Below, piece by piece: positions 24,943 through 34,983 of a DNA stretch of 56,102 nucleotides. Source of the stretch: an uncultured Acidobacteriia bacterium. Lineage in GTDB: Bacteria; Acidobacteriota; Terriglobia; Bryobacterales; Bryobacteraceae. The stretch covers positions 1 through 56,102 of the forward strand of contig CAIYHG010000183.1 in the NCBI GenBank assembly GCA_903925975.1, given 5' to 3'. How positions within the stretch are numbered: the stretch's first letter is position 1; the number at the start of each line of letters is the position of its first letter. The position numbers were made by a program, and so were the translations under genes. The notes below the pieces were generated by a model. The model was not told the DNA's origin and did not search any database. It saw only the letters and a program-made list of their open reading frames with translations.

Positions 24943-26175
24943 ATGCGCGGACGATCCTGGGGGCTGCTTTTGGTCCCGGCGCTCTGCCTGATCGGCCTAC
25001 CCGCCGCGGGTCAGACAAGCGGCGGAACGGTGCCGGCGACGGGAGGCACAACTCAGCCGGCCGGGACGACTACGGGCTCGCGTCCGGTTGTCACTCCTCC
25101 GCCTACTACCTTCCCGCGGCCGGCTCAAGAGCCATCCATCAGCGAGATGCCGCGGCCCATTTATCTCTCCGGGCAAGTGCGCCTTGACGAGGGCACGCCG
25201 CCGCCTTCGACTGTGGTGATTGAGAGCGTTTGCGGTTCGACCGTGCGGGCGGAGGCGTACACCGACAGCAAGGGCGGCTTCGCCTTCCAGCTTGGCGACA
25301 AGAACAACGGGGTTATGCAGGATGCGAGTATGGGCTCGCCACTCTCGCAGATGGGTGGATTCGGCTCCACGCAGACCGGCGGCAATCCATTCGGCCAGTC
25401 GAGCGCCGAGCGCCTGTTGATGAACTGCGAGTTGCGGGCCGTTCTTCCGGGATACCAATCCGCGGCCATTAGCTTGGCGGCGCGAAGGTTCATGGATAAC
25501 CCCGACCTTGGGACCATCATCATGCACCGCATCGGGCGGGTCGAAGGCGTCCTGATCAGCGCCAAGTCGCTTGCCGCGCCTAAGGATGCCCGCAAGGCCT
25601 TCGAAAAAAGCACGGATGCCGAAAAGAAGAATAAGCCCGACGAGGCCTACAAAGAACTCACCAAGGCCGTCCAGATCTATCCGGACTATGCGGAAGCCTG
25701 GTTTGCTTTGGGGAAGCTGCAAGTTGCGCGCAACCAGTTGTCCGAGGCGCGCCAGTCTTTTGAGACCGCCATACAGAGGGATCCGAAGTTCCTGGAGCCC
25801 TATCTGCGCCTGGCCGGTTTGCAGGCCGCGGGTAGAGAGTGGGAGAGCCTGGTCGGCACAACGGAGAGTTTGCTGCGTCTCGATCCCTACGACTACACTT
25901 GGGGCTATTTTCTGAACGCGGTGGCGAACTTCAATCTGCGAAACCTGGATGCCGCCGAGAAGAGCGTGCGGCAGGCGCAGAAGATGGATTCGCCCGGAGA
26001 GTATCCGCGCACGTGGCAGCTCCTCGGCCTCATTCTGGCGAACCGGCAGCAGTATCCGGAGGCTGCAAGCGCCTTGCGGCAGTATCTGGTGGTGGCGCCT
26101 CAGGGGCCTGACGCCGATGCCGTGCGGGAGCAACTTGCGCAAATCGACGCCGAGGCGAGCGCCACCGAGCGCTAG
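24943..26175 (+). CDS. Exported TPR protein with N-terminal beta-sandwich domain
   Basis: A 410-residue protein with a signal peptide (cleavage near PAAGQ), a threonine/proline-rich linker to about residue 70, a carboxypeptidase-regulatory-like domain (about 75-185, with YLSGQVRLDEGTPPPSTVV and YTDSKGGFAFQLGDKN), and then TPR repeats from about 205 to 390 (for example AYKELTKAVQIYPDYAEAWFALGKL). TPR proteins scaffold other proteins; this one should act in the periplasm or outer membrane. AAGGAGAGG lies eight bases before the ATG, and TATGAT at 24916-24921 is a possible -10. Its stop is only three bases from the convergent coxD stop. Confidence 0.88.
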   Translation: MRGRSWGLLLVPALCLIGLPAAGQTSGGTVPATGGTTQPAGTTTGSRPVVTPPPTTFPRPAQEPSISEMPRPIYLSGQVRLDEGTPPPSTVVIESVCGSTVRAEAYTDSKGGFAFQLGDKNNGVMQDASMGSPLSQMGGFGSTQTGGNPFGQSSAERLLMNCELRAVLPGYQSAAISLAARRFMDNPDLGTIIMHRIGRVEGVLISAKSLAAPKDARKAFEKSTDAEKKNKPDEAYKELTKAVQIYPDYAEAWFALGKLQVARNQLSEARQSFETAIQRDPKFLEPYLRLAGLQAAGREWESLVGTTESLLRLDPYDYTWGYFLNAVANFNLRNLDAAEKSVRQAQKMDSPGEYPRTWQLLGLILANRQQYPEAASALRQYLVVAPQGPDADAVREQLAQIDAEASATER

Positions 26176-26178
26176 CGG

Positions 26179-26481
26179 CTATTTTCCGGGGATCCGTATC
26201 CAGCCGCGCGTGACGAAATCGGCCATGCTGAGCAGCAGCAGGATGCCCAGCCACATCAGGCCGCCCAGCACTACCAGCTTCGTGAGCGAATTGCTGTGAC
26301 GCACGTGCATGAAGAACAGCGCAACCAGCAGCATCTTCCCAACGGCTATTGCCAGCGCCACAGGCAGCGAAAACGGGCCAAGGTCGATATAGGCCACCCC
26401 GGTTGTGACTCCCGTGAGGATCAATAGGGCGATCCACACCCAGGCGTAAGTCTTGACGGAATCGATGTGTTGAGCGCTCAT
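26179..26481 (-). CDS. coxD: Cytochrome c oxidase subunit IV
   Basis: A 100-residue protein with three transmembrane helices, matching the small CyoD/CtaF-like subunit IV of bacterial heme-copper oxidases (YAWVWIALLILTGVTTG and LLVALFFMHVRH are typical). It has no redox cofactor and is thought to help assembly or stability. It overlaps coxC by four bases (ATGA) and is the last gene of the respiratory operon. Confidence 0.9.
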   Translation of the reverse strand: MSAQHIDSVKTYAWVWIALLILTGVTTGVAYIDLGPFSLPVALAIAVGKMLLVALFFMHVRHSNSLTKLVVLGGLMWLGILLLLSMADFVTRGWIRIPGK

Positions 26482-27158
26482 GCTTTTGGTCCGTGCCGGT
26501 CTATGAGATAGAGCAGCGGGAAGAGATAGATCCAGATCACATCCACAAAGTGCCAGTACAGGCCCACCATGTCGATGGGCGTATAGTATTCGGCGCTGAA
26601 GATGCCTCGTTTGGTCTGAACGATCAGATAGATCAATAGGCCGGCGCCTATTATCATGTGCAGCGCGTGCAGGCCCGTCATTGCGAAATACAGCGAAAAG
26701 AACAATTGCGCGTGGCCCTGAAACGGCGTTCCCTCCAGATGGAACGCAGGCCCGGGAATGTGATGCTCCTGGAACTTCTCATTCCACTCGAACGCCTTCA
26801 CCCCCAGAAAGACCAGCCCCAGGATCAACGTGAGTGCCAGAAAGACGATGACGGCCTTACGCCGCCCCAGTTGCCCTGCCCGCACGGCCAGCACCATGGT
26901 AAAGCTGCTGCAAAGCAGCACGGCCGTGTTCAATGCGCCGATAGTGGCATTGAGCGTCCGGCTCGCGGCCCCGAAAACGTCCGGGTACCAGGAACGGTAG
27001 GCCGTATACGCCAGGAACATCCCGCCGAAGAACATGATCTCGGTGACGAGAAAGATCCACATCCCCAGCGACGACGCATCCTTCTGTTGAGCGGCGGTAT
27101 CGAACTGCTCGCGGAGCGCGAGCGTCTCGCCGTGAATTGCATGAGCTTCGCTAGCCAA
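26478..27158 (-). CDS. coxC: Cytochrome c oxidase subunit III
   Basis: A 226-residue membrane protein with about five transmembrane helices, shorter than the seven-helix mitochondrial form, as usual in caa3 oxidases. Diagnostic segments are [18 protein letters not shown], the glutamate-containing [12 protein letters not shown] loop, [19 protein letters not shown] and [18 protein letters not shown]. Subunit III stabilises subunit I and its proton uptake. Its start overlaps the end of coxA by eight bases. Confidence 0.95.
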   Translation of the reverse strand: MASEAHAIHGETLALREQFDTAAQQKDASSLGMWIFLVTEIMFFGGMFLAYTAYRSWYPDVFGAASRTLNATIGALNTAVLLCSSFTMVLAVRAGQLGRRKAVIVFLALTLILGLVFLGVKAFEWNEKFQEHHIPGPAFHLEGTPFQGHAQLFFSLYFAMTGLHALHMIIGAGLLIYLIVQTKRGIFSAEYYTPIDMVGLYWHFVDVIWIYLFPLLYLIDRHGPKA

Positions 27159-28776
27159 CTTCCACCGCCTCCCCTACCGTAGTGCTGAAATCGTAGGCCT
27201 CGTTGCGCACCACCGGCATTACGTCGAAATTGTGCACCGGCGGGGGCGATGCCGTCTGCCACTCCAGCCCCGGAGCCTTCCACGGGTTTGCGCTGGCAAC
27301 CTTGCCGTATTTCAAAGACCAGATGAAGTAGACCATTGGCATCAGGTATCCCACTGCAAGCACTGACGCTCCGGCAGTCGAAAGCACGTGCAGCACCTGG
27401 AACTCATCCGGGTAGACGTGATAGCGCCGGGGCATGCCCAGGTAGCCCAGAATGAATTGCGGGAAGAAAGTGAGGTTGAAGCCCAGGAAGATAACCAGCG
27501 CGGAGATCTTGGCCCACCCCTCCGGATACATTCTGCCCGTCATCTTGGGCCACCAGTAATGCAGCCCGCCCAAATACGCCATCAGCGTGCCGCCCACCAT
27601 GATGTAGTGGAAATGCGCGACTACGAAATACGTATCCGTTACGTGAACGTCAATCCCAAGGCACGCCACGAACAGGCCGGTCAGCCCGCCGATCGTGAAC
27701 AGACCGATGAAGCCGAAAGCGTATAGCATCGGTGTGGCGTATGAGATGGAGCCCTTGTAGAGCGTGGCCGTCCAGTTGAAAACCTTGATGGCCGAGGGGA
27801 TCGCGACGAAGTAGCTCAGGAACGAGAACACCATTCCGGCGTATAGCGACTGGCCGCTGACGAACAGATGGTGGCCCCAAACCAGAAAGCCCAGGACGGC
27901 GATGGCAACGCTCGAAAAAGCCACGAAGGCGTACCCGAACACCGCCTTGCGGGAGAAGACCGCAATCAGTTCGCTAATCACTCCCATGCCCGGGAGCACC
28001 ATGATATACACCGCCGGGTGCGAGTAGAACCAGAACAAATGCTGGAACAGAACCGGGTCGCCGCCCAGCGCCGGGTCGAAAAGGCCAATGTGAAATACGC
28101 GCTCACAGAAGAGGAGCATGATCGTAACGGCCAGCACCGGCGTGCCCAGAACCTGAATGATCGCCGTGGCGTAGTTCGCCCAAACGAACAGGGGCATGCG
28201 GAACCACGTCATGCCCGGCGCGCGCATCCGGTGAACCGTCACGATGAAATTCAATCCGGTCAGGATCGATGAAAAGCCGGCTACGAAGATTCCCAGAGCC
28301 GTCGCGATCACCCACGTATTCGAGTAAGTCGTGCTGTACGGCGTGTAGAACGTCCAGCCGGTATCCACTCCGCCCGCCACCATCGCAAAGATAGCGAACA
28401 GCCCGCCGATCACCAGCAGGTACCAACTCAGAAGGTTGAGTCTGGGAAACGCCAGATCGCGCGCCCCAATCATCATGGGGAGAAAGAAGTTCCCCATAAC
28501 GGCGGGAATGGACGGGATCAGGAAGAAGAACACCATCACCACGCCGTGCATCGTGAACAGCTTGTTATAAGTCTCCGCGGAGACCAGATCCCCCTGGGGC
28601 GTCAGCAACTCCAGCCGGATGAGCGTGGCGAACGCGCCCCCGATGAAGAAGAAGAACGTGATGGTAGCCAGGTATAGCAGACCGATGCGCTTGTGGTCCT
28701 TCGTAAGCAGCCACGACTTCAAGCCGTAGCTCGCGTTCAGGTAATGTTCTTTTTCCTCTGCCACTGCGGTGATCAT
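27151..28776 (-). CDS. coxA: Cytochrome c oxidase subunit I (A2-type heme-copper oxidase)
   Basis: A 541-residue catalytic subunit with twelve predicted transmembrane helices. Heme and copper ligands are visible: the heme a histidine in [15 protein letters not shown], the CuB histidine and cross-linked tyrosine in [15 protein letters not shown], and the heme histidines in [12 protein letters not shown]. The helix-VI sequence YSHP replaces the GHPE glutamate, which places it in the A2 type (as in Thermus caa3). It reduces oxygen and pumps protons. The ATG at 28776 lies four bases after the coxB stop; a longer frame would run into coxB. Confidence 0.97.
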   Translation of the reverse strand: MITAVAEEKEHYLNASYGLKSWLLTKDHKRIGLLYLATITFFFFIGGAFATLIRLELLTPQGDLVSAETYNKLFTMHGVVMVFFFLIPSIPAVMGNFFLPMMIGARDLAFPRLNLLSWYLLVIGGLFAIFAMVAGGVDTGWTFYTPYSTTYSNTWVIATALGIFVAGFSSILTGLNFIVTVHRMRAPGMTWFRMPLFVWANYATAIIQVLGTPVLAVTIMLLFCERVFHIGLFDPALGGDPVLFQHLFWFYSHPAVYIMVLPGMGVISELIAVFSRKAVFGYAFVAFSSVAIAVLGFLVWGHHLFVSGQSLYAGMVFSFLSYFVAIPSAIKVFNWTATLYKGSISYATPMLYAFGFIGLFTIGGLTGLFVACLGIDVHVTDTYFVVAHFHYIMVGGTLMAYLGGLHYWWPKMTGRMYPEGWAKISALVIFLGFNLTFFPQFILGYLGMPRRYHVYPDEFQVLHVLSTAGASVLAVGYLMPMVYFIWSLKYGKVASANPWKAPGLEWQTASPPPVHNFDVMPVVRNEAYDFSTTVGEAVEVG

Positions 28777-28780
28777 ATGC

Positions 28781-29818
28781 TTATCGATTCCCCGGGGTCG
28801 AAGTTCCAACCGAAGGTTGCGTTTGCCGCTGATTGGGCGCCTGTTTGTCAGGGGGTGGCGTTACGCCGCTTCCCCCGGGCGGCGTGGAGCCTGAAGCCGG
28901 AGTGAGGGATTTGATGTACTCCACCAATTGCACCAAACCTTCCTCGGTGACCAGGCCCTGGAACGTCGGCATAATGGCCTGGTAGCCGGATACCACTTTG
29001 GCCGCGGGCTGAAGCACCGACTCCCGAATGTAATCTTCGTTGAAGGCCACGGTTCCGCCGCTCGAAAGCTGGATAGTGCGTCCGAATTGCCCGGCCAGAT
29101 TCGGGCCGCGCCCCGTGCCGTCCAGTTTGTGGCAGTTGGCGCAGGCAAGATCCTGGAACAGTTTCTGCCCATTGTCGGCAAGAGATCCCGCCGCGGCTCC
29201 GCCCCCGAGCCATGCCTGATACTCTTGCGGCTCCATGACGTAGATCCAGCCGGTCATCCCCGAGTGTTTCGTGCCGCAATATTCGGCGCAGAACAGGTGG
29301 TACTTGCCGGGCTTGGTGGGCTGAAACCAGATCGTGCTGTACCGGCCCGGCAGCACATCCTGCTTCACACGGAATGCCGGCACGTAGAAGCTGTGGATCA
29401 CGTCTTCGGACGTCATCGTGAGCTTAATCGGGCGGCCAACCGGAACGTGCAGCTCATTGATCTCGCGCTGCCCTTCCATGTGTTGCAGCTTCCACATCCA
29501 CTGTTTCCCGACGGCGTAGATCTGCACGGCATTGTCGGGCGGCCGGTTCATTCTGAAGTAAAGACTGGCGCCCCAGGTGAACATCACCATCGTCAGTCCG
29601 AACGGAATAACGGACCAAAGAATTTCGAGCGGCACGCTGCCGTGAACGGGCTCTGGTAACTCCGCATCCGAGCGCCGCCGGTACCGAATGGCGAAGTAGA
29701 AGATCGCCGCGAAGATCACCACAATGAAGAATACGGCCACCGCCAGCAGGAAATAGAGCAGGTGATCCACCTCTCCCGAGATGGTGGAAGCCTGTACGGG
29801 CATCAGCGGGAATTGCAC
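28781..29818 (-). CDS. coxB: Cytochrome c oxidase subunit II with fused cytochrome c (caa3)
   Basis: A 345-residue subunit with two N-terminal transmembrane helices (about 17-42 and 65-87) and a periplasmic cupredoxin domain. The dinuclear CuA ligands are [13 protein letters not shown] plus an upstream histidine in [12 protein letters not shown] cytochrome c domain with CANCH (near residue 225) and a distal methionine in AIMPTFQGL follows, so electrons can enter directly from a c-type donor such as ActE. A proline/glycine/threonine-rich C-terminal tail follows. The gene starts two bases after the SCO stop. Confidence 0.96.
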   Translation of the reverse strand: MQFPLMPVQASTISGEVDHLLYFLLAVAVFFIVVIFAAIFYFAIRYRRRSDAELPEPVHGSVPLEILWSVIPFGLTMVMFTWGASLYFRMNRPPDNAVQIYAVGKQWMWKLQHMEGQREINELHVPVGRPIKLTMTSEDVIHSFYVPAFRVKQDVLPGRYSTIWFQPTKPGKYHLFCAEYCGTKHSGMTGWIYVMEPQEYQAWLGGGAAAGSLADNGQKLFQDLACANCHKLDGTGRGPNLAGQFGRTIQLSSGGTVAFNEDYIRESVLQPAAKVVSGYQAIMPTFQGLVTEEGLVQLVEYIKSLTPASGSTPPGGSGVTPPPDKQAPNQRQTQPSVGTSTPGNR

Positions 29819-29820
29819 GG

Positions 29821-30696
29821 CTAACCGATCTCCTTCAGGCTCCGCTTATCGGAGCGCCAATCGCGGCGGAATACGATCACCAGGAACGTTCCAGCTATCA
29901 GGACGAAGCTGCCGCCGGCGAACCGCACAAAATTCATGGCGACTGCGCCGTATTTTCCCGTCGCCGGATCGTAGTGGTAGCAGAACAGAAGTATCTGATC
30001 CACAGGCGTCCCGATGCGGTTCTGTGACGCTTCCACCAGGCCCAAGCGCAGATCGCGGGGCGAGTATTCCACGCCGTAGAAGTACTTGGAGAGGCGCCCC
30101 TCGGGGGTCACCACCATGACGCCGCTGGCGTGCGCGTATTGGTCCATCGACGGGTCGTATTTGTAGTGGAAACCGGCCGCGTCCATAATCTTTTTGATGT
30201 TCTCGGCCCGGCCCGTCAGGAAGTGCCAGCCGTTGGCCGTGTTCGGTCGCCCGTAGCGGCTCACATACGATTGCTTCTTCGCGAAGGCCAGTTCGGGCGT
30301 GTCCTTTGGGTCGAAGCTGAAGGCCACCACTTCGAAATCCTGGCCGGGGTTGAGCGATACGGCCTTCAGGCTGCCGGCCAGCCCGTTCAACACTTGAGTG
30401 CAGAGCATCGGGCAGCGGTAATAAACCGGCGCGAGCACCACCGGCTTCCCGGATTGGAAGAAACTCGAAAGTGGAACTTCCCGCCCGCTCTCGTCGAAGA
30501 AAGTGAGGTCCAGCGGAAGCTGCGCGTTCAGCTTCTGATCGATCCCGACGCCCTGAAGCGCGCCAGGCAAGGCGGGTTTCAGGTTCGAATCCTGCATCGT
30601 CAGAGAAGGCTGCGCCGGCGCCAACTGGCCCGGCTGGGCGAAGGCGGCGCAAGCCGCCAGCGCGAGAATACTCGCTCTCTTGATCACGTACAGCAT
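29821..30696 (-). CDS. SCO1/SenC family copper-delivery protein
   Basis: A 291-residue thioredoxin-fold protein with an N-terminal signal/anchor, the copper-binding CPMLC motif in YYRCPMLCTQVL, and a distal histidine region (MDQYAHASGVMVV). SCO proteins deliver copper to, or reduce the cysteines of, the CuA site of subunit II. A second hydrophobic segment near the C-terminus (about 265-283, FVLIAGTFLVIVF) may anchor it, which is more than most SCO proteins have. The ATG at 30696 follows an AGAGGG motif; a longer frame lacks support. Its position directly before coxB fits the copper-insertion role. Confidence 0.93.
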   Translation of the reverse strand: MLYVIKRASILALAACAAFAQPGQLAPAQPSLTMQDSNLKPALPGALQGVGIDQKLNAQLPLDLTFFDESGREVPLSSFFQSGKPVVLAPVYYRCPMLCTQVLNGLAGSLKAVSLNPGQDFEVVAFSFDPKDTPELAFAKKQSYVSRYGRPNTANGWHFLTGRAENIKKIMDAAGFHYKYDPSMDQYAHASGVMVVTPEGRLSKYFYGVEYSPRDLRLGLVEASQNRIGTPVDQILLFCYHYDPATGKYGAVAMNFVRFAGGSFVLIAGTFLVIVFRRDWRSDKRSLKEIG

Positions 30697-30738
30697 CCCT
30701 CTTTCCGGCAGGTTCCCGTCCCGCCGTCCCCTCAAAAA

Positions 30739-31260
30739 CTATCTCGTCTCCGAAGCCAGCGGACCGCCCGGGGCCGCCATCTTGTAGCCCAGGCCGCTAT
30801 CGGTCGGAGTAGTTACCCCTGAAGCGGCCGGCGCTTCCGAACTGCCACGCGTGGGCAGGCCCCTCTGCACCAGCAGATCGATGGCGCGGCGTATCGGAAG
30901 CCTCACCACGCCGCGCTGCTGGTCCACCCAGCCATAGCTCTCAAGCGTTTGATCCTCGGCGGCGCGTATTTGCTTCAAATCCACGGTCTCCTGGGTCTGC
31001 AATCGCGGTTCGGGCGGCAGCCGGCGCGCGTCCCGCTTCACGTTCGCCGCGGCCGGTTCGCCCGCGGCTTCGTGCGCCTCGAAATAGCGGAACAGCCCTG
31101 CCAGCAGCACCAGCGCGCCAACGCATATCACCGCGAGCGCGATGGCGAACTTGCCCATGGCCCGGGTATCGACGTCGTTTTCCACGCGGCCCACCTCAGG
31201 CTGGTTCGGCTCGGGCAACTGAACTTCGCGGCCTTTGCCCGCATCCCTATTCGCGGCCAT
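30739..31260 (-). CDS. Single-helix membrane protein of the respiratory operon, unknown
   Basis: A 173-residue protein with one transmembrane helix (about 37-59) and a periplasmic segment containing LPPEPRLQTQETVDLKQIR and then ESYGWVDQQRGVVRLPIRRA. I recall small proteins with this PPEPRLQ...YGWVD...GVVR-PI pattern next to cytochrome oxidase genes in other phyla, but have no established function for them. It overlaps actF by 14 bases and precedes SCO, so it is co-translated with the complex. A structural or assembly role is the reasonable inference. The C-terminal 45 residues are low complexity. Confidence 0.75.
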   Translation of the reverse strand: MAANRDAGKGREVQLPEPNQPEVGRVENDVDTRAMGKFAIALAVICVGALVLLAGLFRYFEAHEAAGEPAAANVKRDARRLPPEPRLQTQETVDLKQIRAAEDQTLESYGWVDQQRGVVRLPIRRAIDLLVQRGLPTRGSSEAPAASGVTTPTDSGLGYKMAAPGGPLASETR

Positions 31261-32446
31261 GAACTAGAGCCTCCTCCAGGTTCGGATCGTTCACCGGCAT
31301 CAGCGGCCGCTTCTCCAACTGCAAAAGGAAATATGCCAGCCAGATGCCCCCGATCCCGACCGGCGCCACAAAATCCATCCAACTGACCGCGAAGCTGCCC
31401 TTCAGTAAGTCCGGCGCCACAAGCCAGTAAATATCCACCATTCGCATCAGCAGTACGAACAGCGCCACCCCGGTCAGCAGCTTGAAATTGCGCTTCAGGT
31501 CGCGCGAGAGAAGCAGCGCGAACGGCAAAGCGAAATGGCAGACGATCAGCGCCAGCGCCATGAACTGCCACCCGCCGCTCAAGCGCTGCATGTACCAGGT
31601 GATCTCGTGCGGCAGGTTTCCGGACCAGATGATCAGGAATTGCGAGAACGAGAAATACGCCCACACCATCACGCAGGCCAGCAGAAACTTCCCCAGATCG
31701 TGAATGTGCCGCCGGGTCAAAGCTTCGGACATCGGGCGCCGGTGCGATAGCAGGATCATCAGCGTAATCAGGAACGCCATCGATGAAAGCCCCTGGCCCG
31801 CCATAAAGAGCATCCCGAAGATTGTGGAGAACCAATGCGGGTTGATCGAGAGCACCCAATCAATCACCATGAACGTGACGCTGAAGCCCCAGAAAACAAG
31901 TCCGGGGCCTGCCAGGCGCCCCATTCTCCGTTGCGCCAGCTCTCCGCCCCGCGCATCCTCTGCGGCCGACCATGCATTAAACCGCCACTGAAACAGTATC
32001 CAGCCCGCGAAGTAGACCGCCGCGCGGAGCAGGAAGAACGGCGTGTTCAGATAAACATGCTTCTGGCGAAGCAGTTCATCGGCGGCGACGATCTCGGGGT
32101 GCGACCAGCCATAGAGGCGCGGGATGCCGAAAGCTATGGGGATGAAGAGCGCCGCCAGCAGCGGCAGCGTCCGCATGGCCGCTTCGCAGGGCCTTCGAAT
32201 CACCGTGCCCCATGCGCCGCCCGTAAGATATTGCACCATCAGCCACGCCATGCAGCCGAGCGCGATGCCCAGGTAGAAGATGTACGACCACAGGTACGAC
32301 CGGAAGAACTGGTCCGGCGAAAGAACCGCGCCCAATGCCAGCAGCAGGAGTCCGACGCCCCCAGCTATTGCGGCGCGCGTCCGCCACGCGCGGATCTCGC
32401 TCCGCAAATCGGATGTAACGCTGAAATCGATTCCCGCTGCCGTCAC
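31247..32446 (-). CDS. actF: Alternative complex III membrane subunit ActF
   Basis: A 399-residue integral membrane protein with about ten transmembrane helices. In gene order and topology it matches ActF, the second quinone-associated membrane subunit of alternative complex III and a relative of ActC. Its helices contain many conserved tryptophans and phenylalanines and the loop ITWYMQRLSGGWQ. The GTG start overlaps the actE stop as GTGA. The length (about 400) is normal for the family. It should help translocate protons or hold the quinone; it has no cofactor. Confidence 0.88.
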   Translation of the reverse strand: MTAAGIDFSVTSDLRSEIRAWRTRAAIAGGVGLLLLALGAVLSPDQFFRSYLWSYIFYLGIALGCMAWLMVQYLTGGAWGTVIRRPCEAAMRTLPLLAALFIPIAFGIPRLYGWSHPEIVAADELLRQKHVYLNTPFFLLRAAVYFAGWILFQWRFNAWSAAEDARGGELAQRRMGRLAGPGLVFWGFSVTFMVIDWVLSINPHWFSTIFGMLFMAGQGLSSMAFLITLMILLSHRRPMSEALTRRHIHDLGKFLLACVMVWAYFSFSQFLIIWSGNLPHEITWYMQRLSGGWQFMALALIVCHFALPFALLLSRDLKRNFKLLTGVALFVLLMRMVDIYWLVAPDLLKGSFAVSWMDFVAPVGIGGIWLAYFLLQLEKRPLMPVNDPNLEEALVHGRE

Positions 32447-33042
32447 TTTCCGCCTCCCGCCGCCTGCTGCCCGGAAAGTTGCCCGCGCGCCTCCGCGGGA
32501 ACGTCATTAATGGATGCGTTCTGGCTCAATTGCAGCGCGCGAATGTAGGCCACTATCGCCCAGCGGTCCGCGGGTTCCACCTGCGCCGCGTAATCGGGCA
32601 TCGCGCCGAAGCCGTTCGCAATTACGTCGTAAAGGTAGCCGTTCTGCACGTTTCTCAGTTGCTCGATGTGATAGGAAGGCGGATGGCGATAGCCCCGCCG
32701 GACGATCATGCCGTAGCCGGCGCCCGTCGCGTCGTGGCAGGGCGCGCAGTAGATATTGAAGCGCTGCTGCCCGCGCTCCACCACTTCCTTGGTCACAGGG
32801 AACGGGAACTCGTTCACGAACTTTCCATCCGGTCCCTTGCCCGTGTAAAAGGCCGTATCGTCCTTCAGATGGCCGCGCGCGACAGTGCCCGTGATCAGCG
32901 GGCGTTCGGACCGGCTGTCGCCGAAGAACCCGCTCGGGCGCAGCGGAATGAACTTCGGCTGATCGTGCATATCCTGGCGGCAGCCCGCGCCTACTGCGGC
33001 CACGGCCAAAGCAAGCGCGCCGAGTTTTAAGTTAGTTCTCAA
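32443..33042 (-). CDS. actE: Alternative complex III cytochrome c subunit ActE
   Basis: A 199-residue lipoprotein with a signal MRTNLKLGALALAVAAVGAG-C and one heme-binding CAPCH near residue 108, with a likely distal methionine in FGAMPDYAAQ. It is a monoheme cytochrome c that takes electrons from ActB/ActA and may donate to the caa3 oxidase. A TTG at 33042 is the most likely start: GAGGTG lies seven bases upstream and it gives a clean lipoprotein signal; an upstream frame to 33093 does not. It overlaps the end of actD by eleven bases. Confidence 0.88.
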   Translation of the reverse strand: MRTNLKLGALALAVAAVGAGCRQDMHDQPKFIPLRPSGFFGDSRSERPLITGTVARGHLKDDTAFYTGKGPDGKFVNEFPFPVTKEVVERGQQRFNIYCAPCHDATGAGYGMIVRRGYRHPPSYHIEQLRNVQNGYLYDVIANGFGAMPDYAAQVEPADRWAIVAYIRALQLSQNASINDVPAEARGQLSGQQAAGGGK

Positions 33043-33565
33043 CTTCGGACACCTCTTTCGGCTCCAGGCGCCGCAGAAAATCTGCCGTCGCATCGTGATC
33101 GAACAGCGGATCGGAAGCCTCGATGCACAGGAAGAACCGGTTGCGCGATGCCAGCGCGAACCGGGGAACGTTGAAGACGGGATGATACGGCATGGGCAAG
33201 CCGCACAGAGCCAGCAACCCCAGTACGGCGGAAAGAGCCGCGAACAGGATGGTCATCTCGAACGTGATCACGATGTATGACGGCCAGCTATGCAGCGGGC
33301 GTCCGCCGATGTTGATCGGAAAATACCAGACCGTGACGAAGTACTGCAGCATGTATCCCGTCACTGCCCCCACGATGCCGCCCGCGAGCACGATCAGCGG
33401 GAGCTTGTTCTTGTGCAGATGCAGCGCGTCGTTCAGTTCCTCGATGGGGAACGGTGAATACGCGTCCAGCTTGCGGTAGCCCTTTTCCCGGGCGGCGCGC
33501 GCCGCGTTGACCAGGCTCGTGGGGGTTTCGAACTCGGCCATCAACCCATGAGTAGGTTTGGTCAT
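33032..33565 (-). CDS. actD: Alternative complex III subunit ActD (DUF3341)
   Basis: A 177-residue protein with two transmembrane helices (about 55-80 and 95-120) between a cytoplasmic N-terminus and a C-terminal domain. It shows DUF3341 features: MAEFETPTSLVNAARAAREKGYRKLDAYSPFP at the N-terminus and FPINIGGRPLHSWPSYIVITFE between the helices. Its ATG overlaps the actC stop (ATGA). ActD contacts the membrane subunits of the complex and is thought to be structural. Confidence 0.93.
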   Translation of the reverse strand: MTKPTHGLMAEFETPTSLVNAARAAREKGYRKLDAYSPFPIEELNDALHLHKNKLPLIVLAGGIVGAVTGYMLQYFVTVWYFPINIGGRPLHSWPSYIVITFEMTILFAALSAVLGLLALCGLPMPYHPVFNVPRFALASRNRFFLCIEASDPLFDHDATADFLRRLEPKEVSEVEN

Positions 33566-34947
33566 CGCCGCGCCTCCTCTTCGACCTTTGCCTGAGGCAG
33601 CAGCGTCCGCACTTCGAATATCGAGATCATCGGCAGCAACCGGATAAACAGGAAGAACAGGAACAGGAACAGGCCGATCGTTCCCAGGTATGTCGCCCAA
33701 TCCCAACGTGTGGCATGGAACTCACCCCACGACGAATTGAGGTAGTCCTGCGCCAGGCTCGACACGATAATTACGTAGCGCTCAAGCCACATGCCGATCA
33801 GCACGAAGATGGACCAGATGAACAAAGTCACCGGGTTGGTGCGTATCCGCTTGAACCAAAGGCCCTGCGGCAGGACCACGTTGAACGCGATCAGCGACCA
33901 GTAGTTGACCGAATACGGCCCCGTCATGCGGTTCCAGAATGCCGCGCCTTCGAAAACATCTCCGCTATACCAGGCCGTGAAGGTCTCAAGAACGTACGCA
34001 TAGCCTACGATCAGGCCCGTGGCCAGCATCACCTTCGCCGCGTTCTCCAGATGCTTATCGGTGATCAGCCCTTGCAGGCCATAGACCGCGCGCAGCGGTA
34101 TGGCCAGCGCCAGCACCATGGCAAAGCCCGAATAGATTGCGCCCGCCACGAAGTACGGCGGGAAGAACGTGCTGTGCCATCCGGGTACGATGGCGATAGT
34201 GAAGTCGAAGCTCACCACCGTGTGTACCGAGAGCACCAGCGGCGTAGCCAGGCCGGCGAGCAGCAGCGAAGCCGTTTCGTAAACGCTCCAGTGCCGCGCC
34301 GAACCGCGCCATCCCATGGCCATCACGCCGTATATCACCCGCGCTACGGGGTTTTGCGAACGGTCCCGCAGCGTCGCCAGGTCGGGCATCAACCCCACGT
34401 ACCAGAACAGCGCGGAAACCGTGGCGTAGGTGGAAACGGCGAAGACGTCCCATACCAGCGGGCTTCGGAACTGCGGCTGCACACCCGTTGAGTTCGGGTA
34501 GGGGAAGAGCCAGTAGAATAGCCACGGCCGGCCCAGGTGCAGCAGCGGGAACATGCCCGCGCACGCCACCGCGAAGAGCGTCATGGCTTCGGCGAACCGG
34601 TTGATCGAATTGCGCCACTTCTGGTTCAGCAGCAGCAGAATCGCGGAGATCAGGGTTCCGGCGTGGCCGATTCCGATCCACCACACGAAATTCGTGATCG
34701 CGAAGCCCCACATCACCGGCGCGCGGATGCCCCAGATCCCCACGCCTTCGGTCATCAGAAGGGCGATAGACCACAGCAGCAGCATCAGCAGCCCGATGCC
34801 GACGCCGAAACAGGCCATCCAGAACAGCGGCGTGTGCTTGGTCAGGACCACGGCCGAAATCTGGTCCGTGATGGTCCCGAACGTGTAGCCGGGTGCGATG
34901 ATTTCCTGCGATTGTTCCCGCTCGATGACTTGCCGCTCGTCAGCCAT
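33562..34947 (-). CDS. actC: Alternative complex III NrfD-like membrane subunit ActC
   Basis: A 461-residue NrfD/PsrC-like protein with about ten transmembrane helices, which contains the quinol site next to the iron-sulfur subunit. Characteristic segments are WGFAITNFVWWIGIGHAGTLISA, the PLLHLGRPWLFYWLFPYPN loop, and a long final helix block. Many charged or aromatic residues within helices fit quinol oxidation and proton translocation. It starts 37 bases after actB and is followed by actD with a four-base overlap. Confidence 0.95.
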   Translation of the reverse strand: MADERQVIEREQSQEIIAPGYTFGTITDQISAVVLTKHTPLFWMACFGVGIGLLMLLLWSIALLMTEGVGIWGIRAPVMWGFAITNFVWWIGIGHAGTLISAILLLLNQKWRNSINRFAEAMTLFAVACAGMFPLLHLGRPWLFYWLFPYPNSTGVQPQFRSPLVWDVFAVSTYATVSALFWYVGLMPDLATLRDRSQNPVARVIYGVMAMGWRGSARHWSVYETASLLLAGLATPLVLSVHTVVSFDFTIAIVPGWHSTFFPPYFVAGAIYSGFAMVLALAIPLRAVYGLQGLITDKHLENAAKVMLATGLIVGYAYVLETFTAWYSGDVFEGAAFWNRMTGPYSVNYWSLIAFNVVLPQGLWFKRIRTNPVTLFIWSIFVLIGMWLERYVIIVSSLAQDYLNSSWGEFHATRWDWATYLGTIGLFLFLFFLFIRLLPMISIFEVRTLLPQAKVEEEARR

Positions 34948-34983
34948 TGCTCAGAGTTCCCTTTGGTTTCCGGGCGTTCCCGG

